A stretch of DNA of 64,000 bases from Siphonodentalium dalli. Taxonomy: Eukaryota > Mollusca > Scaphopoda > Gadilida > Siphonodentaliidae. Within the stretch, counting starts at the first letter, position 1. Each line of letters starts with the position of its first letter. Of the stretch, positions 21,801 through 32,071 are shown in pieces. The stretch lies in NCBI GenBank assembly GCA_032622095.1, contig CP136068.1, forward strand, positions 163,019,465-163,083,464, written 5' to 3'. The position numbers and the translations under genes are program-made. Under the pieces are notes generated by a model that worked only from the letters and a program-made list of their open reading frames with translations, was not told the origin of the DNA and did no database searches.

Positions 21801-24793
21801 TGAAATAACATCTGTCGACCCGAGTAAATGTTTAATGGTGATGGCACAATTACATCTGTCGACCCGTGCAAATGTTTAATGGTGATGGCACAATTACATC
21901 TGTCGACCTGTGCAAATGTTTAATGGTGATGGCACAATAACATCTCTCGACCCGTGCAAATGCTTGATGGTGATGGCACAATAACATCTCTCGACCCGTG
22001 CAAATGTTTAATGGTGATGGCAAAATAACATCTGTCGACCCGAGTAAATGTTTAATGGTGATGGCACAATAACATCTCTCGACCCGTGCAAATGTTTAAT
22101 GGTGATGAAACAATAACATCTCTCGACCCGTGCGAATGTTTAATGGTGATGGCACAATAACATCTCTCGACCCGTGCAAATGCTTAATGGTGATGGCACA
22201 ATAACATCTCTCGACCCGTGCAAATGTTTAATGGTGATGAAATAACATCTGTCGACCCGTGCAAATGTTTAATGGTGATGAAATAACATCTGTCGACCCG
22301 TGCAAATGTTTAATGGTGATGGCACAATAACATCTCTCGACCCGTGCAAATGTTTAATGGTGCTGGCACAATAACATCTCTCGACCCGTGCAAATGTTTA
22401 ATGGTGATGGCACAATAACATCTCTCGACCCGAGCAAATGTTTAATGGTGATGGCACAATAACATCTCTCGACCCGTGCAAATGTTTAATGGTGATGAAA
22501 TAACATCTGTCGACCCGTGCAAATGTTTAATGGTGATGGCACAATAACATCTCTCGACCCGTGCAAATGTTTAATGGTGATGGCACAATAACATCTCTCG
22601 ACCCGTGCAAATGTTTAATGGTGATGGCACAATAACATCTCTCAACCCGTGCAAATGTTTAATGGTGATGGCACAATAACATCTCTCGACCCGTGCAAAT
22701 GTTTAATGGTGATGAAATAACATCTGTCGACCCGTGCAAATGTTTAATGGTGATGAAATAACATCTGTCGACCCGTGCAAATGTTTAATGGTGATGGCAC
22801 AATAACATCTCTCGACCCGTGCAAATGTTTAATGGTGCTGGCACAATAACATCTCTCGACCCGTGCAAATGTTTAATGGTGATGAAATAACATCTGTCGA
22901 CCCGTGCAAATGCTTAATGGTGATGGCACAATAACATCTCTCGACCCGTGCAAATGCTTAATGGTGATGGCACAATAACATCTCTCGACCTGTGCAAATG
23001 CTTAATGGTGATGGCACAATAACATCTCTCGACCCGTGCAAATGTTTAATGGTGATGGCACAATAACATCTCTCGACCTGTGCAAATGTTTAATGGTGAT
23101 GGCACAATAACATCTCTCGACCTGTGCAAATGTTTAATGGTGATGGCACAATAACATCTCTCGACCCGTGCAAATGTTTAATGGTGATGGCACAATAACA
23201 TCTCTCGACCCGTGCAAATGTTTAATGGTGATGGCACAATAACATCTCTCGACCCGTGCAAATGTTTAATGGTGATGGCACAATAACATCTCTCGACCTG
23301 TGCAAATGCTTAATGGTGATGGCACAATAACATCTCTCGACCTGTGCAAATGTTTAATGGTGATGAAATAACATCTGTCGACCCGTGCAAATGCTTAATG
23401 GTGATGGCACAATAACATCTCTCGACCCGTGCAAATGTTTAATGGTGATGAAATAACATGTCGACCCGTGCAAATGTTTAATGGTGATGAAATAACATCT
23501 GTCGACCCGAGTAAATGTTTAATGGTGATGAAACAATAACATCTCTCGACCCGTGCAAATGTTTAATGGTGATGGCACAATAACATCTCTCGACCCGTGC
23601 AAATGCTTAATGGTGATGGCACAATAACATGTCGACCCGTGCAAATGTTTAATGGTGATGGCACAATAACATCTCTCGACCCGTGCAAATGTTTAATGGT
23701 GATGGCACAATAAAAACTCTCGACCCGTGCAAATGTTTAATGGTGATGGCACAATAACATCTCTCGACCCGTGCAAATGTTTAATGGTGATGGCACAATA
23801 ACATCTGTCGACCCGTGCAAATGTTTAATGGTGATGAAATAACATGTCGACCCGTGCAAATGTTTAATGGTGATGGCACAATAACATCTCTCGACCCGTG
23901 CAAATGCTTAATGGTGATGGCACAATAACATCTGTCGACCTGTGCAAATGCTTAATGGTGATGGCACAATAACATCTCTCGACCCGTGCAAATGCTTAAT
24001 GGTGATGGCACAATAACATCTCTCGACCCGTGCAAATGTTTAATGGTGATGGCACAATAACATCTCTCGACCCGTGCAAATGTTTAATGGTGATGGCACA
24101 ATAACATCTGTCGACCCGTGCAAATGTTTAATGGTGATGGCACAATAACATCTCTCGACCCGTGCAAATGTTTAATGGTGATGGCACAATAACATCTGTC
24201 GACCCGTGTAAATGTTTAATGGTGATGGCACAATAACATCTGTCGACCCGTGCAAATGTTTAATGGTGATGGCACAATAACATCTCTCGACCCGTGCAAA
24301 TGTTTAATGGTGATGGCACAATAACATCTCTCGACCCGTGCAAATGTTTAATGGTGATGGCACAATAACATCTCTCGACCCATGCAAATGTTTAATGGTG
24401 ATGGCACAATAACATCTGTCCGACCCGTGCAAATGTTTAATGGTGATGAAATAACATGTCGACCCATGCAAATGTTTAATGGTGATGGCACAATAACATC
24501 TCTCGACCCGTGCAAATGTTTAATGGTGATGGCACAATAACATCTGTCGACCCGTGCAAATGTTTAATGGTGATGGCACAATAACATCTGTCGACCCGTG
24601 CAAATGTTTAATGGTGATGACACAATAACATCTCTCGACCCGTGCAAATGCTTAATGGTGATGGCACATGATACGTAAGTTAAATAACATCTCTCGACCC
24701 GTGCGAATGCTTAATGGTGATGTCACATGATACGTAAGTTAAATAACATCTCTCGACCCGTGCGAATGCTTAATGGTGATGGCACAATAACAT
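18871..24793. repeat. 5.9-kb satellite, 44-bp unit, about 134 copies
   Basis: Unit reads ACAATAACATCTCTCGACCC followed by GTGCAAATGTTTAATGG and TGATGGC. There are two main alleles, CTCTCGACC and CTGTCGACC (the latter makes a SalI site), and a shorter unit lacking GCAC (GATGAAATAACA). Variants cluster towards the distal end, where a block of about 220 bp recurs (about 21340 and 21560). The last two units carry an extra ATGATACGTAAGTTAA. No spacers, so not CRISPR; no ORF. Confidence 0.95.
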
Positions 24794-24900
24794 GTCAGTT
24801 AATATTCAATTGGTCTAAATTCTCTTATGGAGAAGTAATTGAGTAATCATGATAATGTCATTTAGAAAGACATACTTGTGCTATTATTTAATAAAATAAG

Positions 24901-25440
24901 TTTTATAGGTCAACCAATACAGGTAAGTGGTTGTCGGACAAGGTGACACATCTGCCCGGATCAATGACAATAACAAGTCAGAATGGAGCACTGGCTGACG
25001 GACCATACTGCCTTTCCGTCGTTTTGTGAAAGAAATAATGGCTTACAACCTATCCGTCATATAATTTCCCCACACAATGAAGGTGGTACATAACTGTATG
25101 GATGTCAAAAGAGGATGTCTGCTTGGCATATTAAAGAAGATTCGAGGCTAAATATGATGACCAAGGTCCCAATTTCTAACAGACAAATTGCTCCTCGTTC
25201 TAATGACATGAATTTTGAGGTGGAAGCTGGATCCTGGAGCGGTTTAATGGAATTTTGAAAATAGTTTTAGAATGTAACCCACTTTATGCCAAAAGTGGAA
25301 TTTAGACATTTTTGGAAATTCCTCCCAATGAGTTAAAAATATGCCAAAATGTTTAGATAAGATCATCATCAGTTGCAGATTGCTGACTATGTGCCATGCC
25401 AAGCGGCATGTCACATTAAGTTTCGACTCATGCTCCACTG
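24901..25440. mobile_element. Insertion flanked by 20-bp direct repeats
   Basis: CTATTATTTAATAAAATAAG at 24881-24900 and CTATTATTAAATAAAATAAG at 25441-25460 (19 of 20 identical) flank 540 bp that interrupt the MITE copy. Long duplications suggest target-primed retrotransposition, but no poly-A tail was seen. Part of it recurs inverted at about 39160-39225. Confidence 0.4.
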
Positions 25441-25699
25441 CTATTATTAAATAAAATAAGCTGGCGCGAAAGTTTGCAAAAACAAATATTATCTGGGGAC
25501 TATTCATTTGCTGAAATATCATTAAGAATGCAATTTGGCTGTCCACTGGGATGCATAATCTCAATGTTTCCAGACAAACAGGGAAATTGTGTATTTGGGA
25601 GTCAAATTTAACTTTATAGTTATTCAGGATGTGCCTGACCTGATTATTATCCACTGAACGACCATGCTAAAAATACTTTGGACATACCTTGACCCTATT

Positions 25700-25790
25700 A
25701 GGAACAGCCCACTGCATGAGCGATAATGGCGTCTGCCCACTGCATGAGTGATGACAGCATAAAACTGCATGAGTGATGACGGCATAAAAA
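25700..25790. repeat. UBR3: Degenerate triple copy of a UBR3 exon fragment
   Basis: Three short direct copies built on GCCCACTGCATGAGTGATGA. They resemble the internal exon stretch GCCCACTGCACCAATGATGA at about 25892-25911, and read as SSLMQW against SSLVQW in the exon. They lie in the intron just after the exon's donor. Confidence 0.55.
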
Positions 25791-25811
25791 AAACATTTTA
25801 ACTTGACATAC

Positions 25812-25997
25812 CTTGGCCTCGCTAGGATGTTGATTGATAAAGTCAATGAGGTGTGAGCACCACGACCGAGTGAGAATAATCGGCTCTTCTACCGCCCACT
25901 GCACCAATGATGATGTCGTGAGCTGGGATACGGAACTGTTCTCCACGTGTTGGTCCAAACCAATGTATTGACATGCATAGTGGAACTCAGACATATC
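25812..25997 (-). CDS. UBR3: UBR3 exon: EFHYACQYIGLD segment
   Basis: 186 nt, phase 0 to 0, acceptor ATTGCAG (AG at 25998-25999) and donor GTATGTCAAG. It encodes 62 residues starting DMSEFHYACQYIGLDQH, then SSLVQWAVEEPIILTRSWCS and ending DFINQHPSEAK. This is the helical region between the WSP.S.E segment and the C-terminal Cys-rich domain of UBR3. The EF..L...LGL and W.....F start is recognisably UBR3-like. The frame is fixed by both neighbouring exons. Confidence 0.9.
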
Positions 25998-26028
25998 CTG
26001 CAATAAGATAATATACAAACAATATAGT

Positions 26029-26137
26029 CAAGTCTGCAAAAATAGTGTCTATCATTTGCAGAATGAGGTCCCCAGAGGGTGAACACGGTGGGCTAGTATC
26101 ACCAAATTCACATCTGGGCACCTCATTCTGCTTAGGC
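26029..26137. mobile_element. hAT-type MITE fragment, CAAGCCTTGAA family
   Basis: CAAGTCTGCAAAAATAGTGT then GAATGAGGTCCCCAGAGGGT and its inverted partner. The right end is interrupted by the element at 26138. Confidence 0.65.
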
Positions 26138-26930
26138 CAGACTTTCATTTTTGAGGCGCGCGATCGCTCTTGCGCACCATCGCGCGCCTGAAATTGAATA
26201 CCAGCGAGCGAGCGATTGCGCACCTAGGCCAAATACAGCGAGCGAAGTTGGCCGAACCTGATAACGATATTTTCAGAGTCTACCCAGACGAGATTGGTTA
26301 ATAATGTGTCCCATTTTCCGTTTTATTACCGCGTTGCGAGAATGCCTGTGTGATGTGTCGCGAGATCAAAGGTGCCGCGACCTAGTTACCAATTCCACAA
26401 CTTTCCATTCACAGTGCGGTGTCAATCAACCCGCCCGACGTTTGATCACCGACACCAGTAAATTATTTGAGGTCACACGGTGTCGAATGCACAATCTGTC
26501 TGAATGATTCAAAGCTAAAAATACATTTGAATGATTTCTATGTATGGCTTATGACGTCACATAAATTCCTGGAAAATCAAAGCGAGACCACGTGGCCGGG
26601 AGAAGTTGATATTATTCTGTCAGCATGGAATCGGAGTATTATATTGATTCTTTCTTAATAATTATGAATTACAATTAGTATAGGAGCATGTACTATATAA
26701 AACAGTGTGTAACATCCACTTGTGCTTATGTATAGTGGATTAAGCAGTGTTAAACCATCAAAGAGATTCACTGGACATCGATTGTGAGTTAACTAATTCA
26801 ATTTACGCGGCATTTATGAATGTATTTCCGGCAATCCGCTGTTTATTTTATCTTGATAGAAACTGCGCGCCTGGGCCCAAACCAGCGAGCGAGACTATGT
26901 GCGCCTTCATTTTCTAAAAATGAAAGTCTG
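26138..26930. mobile_element. 793-bp non-autonomous element with perfect 15-bp TIRs
   Basis: Ends CAGACTTTCATTTTT and AAAAATGAAAGTCTG, flanked by TTAGGC at 26132-26137 and 26931-26936. Subtermini are rich in CG words (GGCGCGCGATCGC, GCGAGCGAG), quite unlike the surrounding AT-rich DNA. No transposase seen. Superfamily unclear; the duplication reads as 6 bp. Confidence 0.75.
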
Positions 26931-27126
26931 TTAGGCATCATCTTCTGGGAAGTATCTATATAATCTCAAATTAACATTATTTTTAGTTACTTTTTCCCTT
27001 CTGTTCAGTATTTATGTTCCCTAATTTGCAGAAAATAAAATGAATAATCGAAGTGACTAATGGGTGAACATCACCAACGTCAACTGTGAAACTTGAATCT
27101 GATCCTAGGTCTCTCATAGCAGTTGA

Positions 27127-27257
27127 GGCCTAAGCAGAATGATGTTCCCAGAGAGAGAATTTGGTGAAGCTAGCCCATTGTGGGGGGGATAGCGTCACTA
27201 TATTCACCCTCTGGGGACCTCATTCTGCAAATTACAGACACAGTATTTGCAGGCTTG
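27127..27257. mobile_element. hAT-type MITE, partial, CAAGCCTTGAA family
   Basis: Starts at the inner AAGCAGAATGATG word and ends GACACAGTATTTGCAGGCTTG. The left terminus is missing. Confidence 0.6.
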
Positions 27258-27537
27258 AATATAGTTAACTCTTTAAAACTACCTCGCTATATTTCCGCTG
27301 ACGACGTGTGCCTGAGCGATATGTCCAGTGTGCTATAATACTTCCCCATCAGTTTTGTTTTACTTATGAGAGTGGAGCTCTTTTGTCCTAAAACCCGTTT
27401 CTAGGTTGACATTAGTCTATGAAATATGTTGATATGACAGTAACACCTGTGCATAAAGTTCACAGGTCGTAATTTGAGACAAAAACACAATAAAATATCA
27501 ATCACTTGCAGTTTAGATAATTCTGCAAACATGCTAA

Positions 27538-27776
27538 CCCTTTCATGACGGGAGCTGCGCTGGTGCAGCATTAAAGATAATGTGCCATTGGATTATCTTA
27601 TATAGGGAGCCTCGCATATATAAAGAATGCACTGGCTTACAAGGTCAAGGTAAATATTGTTAGACCAATATTTTCTCTTATATATGCGACGCTCCCTGTG
27701 GCAGACTCACATATATAAGAGAATGCACTGGCACAGAGTTTTCGCAAAATTTCAGGAAGCTCCAAGCATGGACGGG
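27538..27776. mobile_element. piggyBac-type MITE (double foldback family)
   Basis: CTAA (decayed TTAA) at 27534-27537 and TTAA at 27777-27780. Starts CCCTTTCATGACGGGAGC and ends GGACGGG. Confidence 0.7.
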
Positions 27777-27780
27777 TTAA

Positions 27781-28433
27781 TGACCAAGATTTAAAAATGA
27801 TTCCAGTACAATTGGAGATGCGTCCAACCATGGACTCCCTAAAACTAACACAGCCGGTGTCATATGCAATCAGCAGACACCCGGAACACATGGATGAATT
27901 AATTAGTGCATTCTGGCTCATATTGCGGCACTCTGGGACGCAATCTGGCAAGTCGCTTTCTGTCGCTACTGGAGATATGATATGAGGTGCTCAGGGGAAT
28001 TAGTGCATGGTGACCAGGAACACCTTCTGGGAATACTTAATAGTCCAGTTTCAGTATATTCCCAGGGACGTTTCCACAGGCCTAAAGTTGGTTTGGGACC
28101 CAACTTTGGTCAAAATGTTCCAACAATATCATGCTTGACACAACAAAAGAGAAAACAATAGTTTTAAAATATTCTGATAATTTGATTTTCAGTATTTAAT
28201 GTGAAATGTGTTGTTTTTAACACAAAAGTACAATATTTTCAAACTTTCTTCAATTTATTTGACTTCAATGGCCATCAGTTTGAAATTTTTTTAACTAAGG
28301 TGGGGAGGGGTGTCAGGTTGGAAATTTCTAATAAATGTAAATCATTTCATCACTTAGAAAAAGAAATACTTGGTTATTTGGCCTTATTAAACATGCTTAT
28401 GTATATAGCACACTTATTATACATACTGCCCTG
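27781..28433. other. Intron, no gene supported
   Basis: Contains an open minus-strand frame near 27.8-27.95 kb, but no usable donor. The flanking UBR3 exons join in phase without it. AT-rich otherwise. Confidence 0.5.
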
Positions 28434-28536
28434 CTTACGTATAGCACACTAACCTGTTTAGGAGGGAATGCGTCATCAAACATGGAATTTGATAAGACAT
28501 GCCATCTGTACGGAGTGATGAATTTATTACATATCT
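28434..28536 (-). pseudogene. UBR3: Truncated copy of the UBR3 29105-29230 exon
   Basis: TAGCACACTAACCTGTTTAG and the following bases repeat the donor and 3' half of the neighbouring exon (29092 onward). There are small deletions (CATATGG to CATGG, GTAGGAACGG to GTACGG), so the frame is broken. It stops within the exon and has no acceptor. Same strand and order as the real exon, 660 bp away. Confidence 0.8.
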
Positions 28537-28939
28537 ATCAACGTAATTCGCATGATCGCACGACGTTCCAGGCGTGTGATAATTCTCAAAATCGCACTAG
28601 TGCAATCTGTCGACGGAACTATTTCATTCAGTGTTGTTAGACTGGCTCTCGCCGTTACTATTTTTACTTTTTCAACTTTTCAACGCAAGGACGACAACCC
28701 ACTTGCCGAAATCGCAGCGCGCTGATTGGGTTATATTTTTGGAAAATCTGGGAAAACCCAATTAACACCTTTGAGCGTGTCAAGATGGGTCAAGTTCACT
28801 CGCGGATAGACGGGCTCCCTGTCTGATTGTTGCGTTAACTCTAAAATGCCGTTAAAACTCAATTAAATTCACATTTTTATGCACCGGAGATGTGCGATTG
28901 TGAATCAACTTACTGTAATACGGAGATATGTAATAAAAA

Positions 28940-29084
28940 TAGAACCGCATGAGTATCTGGATTTTGATGAATTATCGCAAGCGATTTGTTGGCGGAACGC
29001 GATACCTCCCGCACTCGAGGTATCGCTCTGCCAACAAATCTTGTGCGATAATTTCGTCAAAATCCAGACACTCATGCGGTTCTA
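28940..29084. repeat. Near-perfect 145-bp hairpin beside a UBR3 donor
   Basis: Arms start TAGAACCGCATGAGTATCTGG and end CTCATGCGGTTCTA, with a loop of about 8 bases near 29010. It ends 20 bp from the donor of the 29105-29230 exon. Probably a foldback MITE. Transcribed with UBR3 it would form a long hairpin. Confidence 0.8.
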
Positions 29085-29104
29085 TCTATGTATAGCACAC
29101 TAAC

Positions 29105-29230
29105 CTGTTTAGGAGGGAATGAGTCATCAAACATATGGAATTTGATGAGACACGCCATCTGTAGGAACGGAGTGATGAAATCTTGTATCTGTGCTTCGAC
29201 GCTCTGTGGTGACCACACACTTTGGCAAAT
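29105..29230 (-). CDS. UBR3: UBR3 exon: WSPQSVE segment
   Basis: 126 nt, phase 0 to 0, acceptor TTTTCTCAG (AG at 29231-29232) and donor GTTAGTGTG (29096-29104 side). It encodes ICQSVWSPQSVEAQIQDF, then ITPFLQMACLIKFHMFDDSF and PPKQ. The WSP.S.E....DF..PFL sequence is typical of the UBR3 helical region before the C-terminal domain. It joins the 33847 exon upstream and the 25812 exon downstream in phase. A broken copy of its 3' half is at 28434-28536. Confidence 0.9.
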
Positions 29231-29283
29231 CTGAGAAAAAAATAAATAAAAAATAAATAGACAGAATACAACACGCATCTAAA

Positions 29284-29947
29284 CCCTTTCATGATGGGAG
29301 CTACCTGGTGCAGCATTAAAGATCCTGTGCCAGTGCTTTCTCTTATATATGCGAGTTCACAGGCCCCTGGGCAAAAAAATAAAATTCCAATATAGACTAT
29401 ACCAGTGACAAGGTATTTCAAAACAAATTATTGCTCTAAAATATTGATTTTATAACTAGGTCAAAGGCACCTGAGTGGACAGGGAAAATGATGACCCAAT
29501 TTCTTTGGCAGATTTTGGTAGTTTCCGATAAGATACCTCGACTTCACTTCGTTCAATTTCGCAGATTTATATTTCAAATCAAAGGGAATTTCATTGCCAA
29601 TAAGACACACCAGAGGATAGTTTGGCTGAAATGATAAGATTTCTAGATTTCATTAGGCTTTTGATAGTTGGTGTGGATTTAGCTAAAATCGACCTTTTGA
29701 ACCTTGTCACTGGTATAGTCTATATATATTGGTATTTTAGTATTTCTCAGGGGCTTGCGTGCGAGTCTCCCATAGGGATCCTCACATATATAAGAGAATG
29801 CACTGGCTTACAAGGTCAAGGTAAATATTGCTAGGCCGATGTATTCTCTTATATATGTGAGGCTTCCTATGGTAGATTTGCATATATAAGAGAATGCATT
29901 GGCACAGGGTTTTTGCAAACTTTCAGGAAGCTGCCGTCATGGAAGGG
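29284..29947. mobile_element. piggyBac-type MITE carrying a nested MITE
   Basis: Starts CCCTTTCATGATGGGAGC (left target site degraded) and ends GGAAGGG with TTAA at 29948-29951. The first hairpin is interrupted by 29358-29759. Confidence 0.7.
29358..29759. mobile_element. hAT-like MITE nested in a piggyBac-type MITE
   Basis: TIR CACAGGCCCCTG at the left and CAGGGGCTTGCG at the right. Longer arms around CTATACCAGTGACAAGGT pair across the element. TGCGAGT flanks both sides (29350-29356 and 29760-29766), a 7-8 bp duplication. Confidence 0.7.
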
Positions 29948-30985
29948 TTAAACAAACTAATATTATCTGAACATTTCCTCAGGGAGCTACTTGTCAATGA
30001 GCATTTTATAACGAGAGGCCGATCACGATCGGCAGATGTTAACCCATCCCTTGGCAATAGTAAATTACTATGATCGGAATCATAAATGAGAGTATTGATG
30101 TTGAATTTTAGAGTATACTGTTATGTACTATTATAGACAAATGTACATAAAACAAATTATTGGAATTTATGCTGATTTATGGGTCACTCGCATTTATATA
30201 AGAGAATGCACTGGTACAGGATCTGTAATGCTGCACCACCACAGCCTTGGGTTAAATGTGAAAAAGGTGACCTGGACATGGAATACTTAAGTTAAGAGAG
30301 TCCAATTTAAGTTTACAATGATAATATATCAAATTCTACCAACAACACCCATCAAGATAAAGACACCTCACTGCTGACCCATTAATATCAATTATATAGT
30401 AGAGCTGTCAACAAATCACAGACATTGTTTAATTTGATGCTGGCATCTCTATTAATACAATAACATTTATAATGACCTCAGACCATCTGTAGAGTTATAT
30501 ATTCAGCTGTGCAATGCAGCATCCAGCACACTTTTAAAAGCACTGTTTTATCAGGAAATCTTTCACAGACTGTCCATCATAATTAACTGGTCTGTGGGAT
30601 ACAGTCTATCACCAAATAAATAACATTCTATTAACCAGTGGCAGTCTATATAGTACACTCCAATATTGTGAACTACACATGTGTTTTTTATCAGATATCA
30701 GGAGGAATTATGTTATTTAACTGCTACTTGACATTAATGGGGGATCCGTGCTGTATGCAAAAATGGCTCAGTCGTGTAATAAATTAACACTATTAATTTA
30801 TGGGTTCATAACTAAATATTTAAAGGGACACATTGGGAACCTTTTTATAAACTTGTATCATAATCATCAATATCTAAATGAAAACAAATGAAAGAGACAA
30901 TGACATTTTTTTTTATTATTATTATTACAAAAGTTAAAAATAAATCTAAAAAAAATAAAATTATTTTTTTTCCCAATTTTTTTCT
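29948..30985. other. Intron, partial repeats only
   Basis: 29950-30050 holds a fragment of the CCCTTTCTATACTA family (ATCTGAACATTTCCTCAGGG) and 30182-30256 a fragment of the double-foldback piggyBac family. The rest is AT-rich and shows no feature. Confidence 0.45.
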
Positions 30986-31330
30986 TTCGAAAAAGGGTTA
31001 TAACTCCTTTAAAATACATCGGATCAAACCCATATTCGAACTCGATCTGTATTTTGGGCTGAGAAACTCACATACCAAATTTGGTTCTAATCAGATACAA
31101 AATGTTTGAGTTATGGCAGAATGCGTGAATTCTAAGTCGAAAAAGGGCCATAACTCTGTAACAAAAACTTGGATCAAACCCAAATTCGAACTCGATCTGT
31201 ATTTTGGGCTGAGAAACCCATATACAAAATTTGGTTCCGATCGGATAGAAAATGTTTGAGTTATCACATTACTCGTAAAGTGTCTATGGACAGACAGACA
31301 GACGGACAGACAGACAGACGAACGACGAGT
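30986..31330. repeat. Dimeric dispersed repeat ending in a CAGA microsatellite
   Basis: Two direct copies of a unit with GATCAAACCCAAATTCGAAC then GATCTGTATTTTGGGCTGAG and AAAATGTTTGAGTTAT (about 31020 and 31170), linked by AAAGGGCCATAACTCTG, followed by (CAGA)n with CGGA interruptions at 31289-31320. This architecture is common in molluscan genomes as I recall, perhaps SINE- or Helitron-related. Short frames across it are incidental. Confidence 0.6.
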
Positions 31331-31349
31331 GGTCAATCCGGTAAACGAC

Positions 31350-31730
31350 ACTATGTTTACCATATTATGGTACCGCTATTCTCAAAGTAATTGACCAGAA
31401 AAACGAGGTGATACCCCGGTCATGACCGCGGTGATACCGGTAATAAACGGTAGCGGTATCGAGACGGTCATGGCGTGGAGTTACGGTATTGGGCGATAAT
31501 GATACCGTGGTCTTTTAGCGGGCACCGCATTAATTTTGTTGAATACCGCGGTGATTTTCATGGAACTCTTTTAGGGGAGGTATTTACTCACACATACTTG
31601 TTCGCGTTAACAAGCGGTATCAGTACCGCGGTATTGGAGGATACCATGGTATAGTACCGCCATATTAACGGGGTGACACCACGTTATTGGTGGTCAATTA
31701 CTTTAAGTATAGCGGTATGGGTAAACATAA
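31350..31730. repeat. Foldback element rich in CCGCGGTAT words
   Basis: Arms around GCTATTCTCAAAGTAATTGACC (31372-31393) and GGTCAATTACTTTAAGTATAGC (31692-31713) are inverted. The interior repeats TACCGCGGT and GATACCG and is GC-richer than its surroundings. Confidence 0.6.
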
Positions 31731-31802
31731 TAAAAAATTATTAAATTATGAGCTTCTAAAATTTCTATATGGCCTTTTTGCAGATAAAAACCTTGTGCAT
31801 TT

Positions 31803-31887
31803 TGGGAATCTACATGTTCGATTATACAAGAGAAATCATTGGCACAGGGTTTTCGCAAAATTTTAGGAAGCTCCAGTCTTGGAAGGG
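31803..31887. mobile_element. piggyBac-type MITE, right-end fragment
   Basis: ATTGGCACAGGGTTTTCGC to GGAAGGG with TTAA at 31888-31891; left part missing. Confidence 0.6.
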
Positions 31888-31914
31888 TTAACCAAGATTC
31901 TTTGGCACAATGAG

Positions 31915-32063
31915 CAAGCCTAGAAATAGTGTGTCTGTCATTTGCAGAATGAGGTCCGCAGAGGGTGAATTTAGTGATGCTACCCCGCATAGAGGGCTAG
32001 CATCACCAAATTTACCCTCTGGGGACGTCATTCTGAAAATGACAGACACTATTTCAAGGCTTG
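31915..32063. mobile_element. hAT-type MITE, CAAGCCTTGAA family, single foldback
   Basis: 149 bp, ends CAAGCCTAGAAATAG and ATTTCAAGGCTTG, with an exact 8-bp duplication ACAATGAG at 31907-31914 and 32064-32071. Clean copy that defines the family. Confidence 0.9.
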
Positions 32064-32071
32064 ACAATGAG

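Larger units (their letters stand above)
18691..25642. mobile_element. Second copy of the CAGGTCAGG MITE, split by a satellite and an insertion
   Basis: Left part (18740-18870) shares AGAGGGATAATCCAAAATCA with the 3842-4374 MITE. Right part shares GAGTAATCATGATAATGTCA-like and TTTGGCTGTCCACTGG-like words and ends ATTCAGGATGTGCCTGACCTG, the family terminus. The satellite and the 24901-25440 insert lie between. The left terminus is degraded and no target duplication was found. Confidence 0.5.

Noticed and set aside
18871-24793. CRISPR-like array
   Set aside because: The repeats are contiguous 44-bp units with no unique spacers, in a eukaryotic intron. It is a satellite.
27637-27951. Minus-strand open frame of 104 codons (MPDCVPECRNMSQNAL start) as a UBR3 exon
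   Set aside because: The exons at 29105 and 25812 join in phase and in conserved order without it, there is no good donor, and the frame runs into a MITE.
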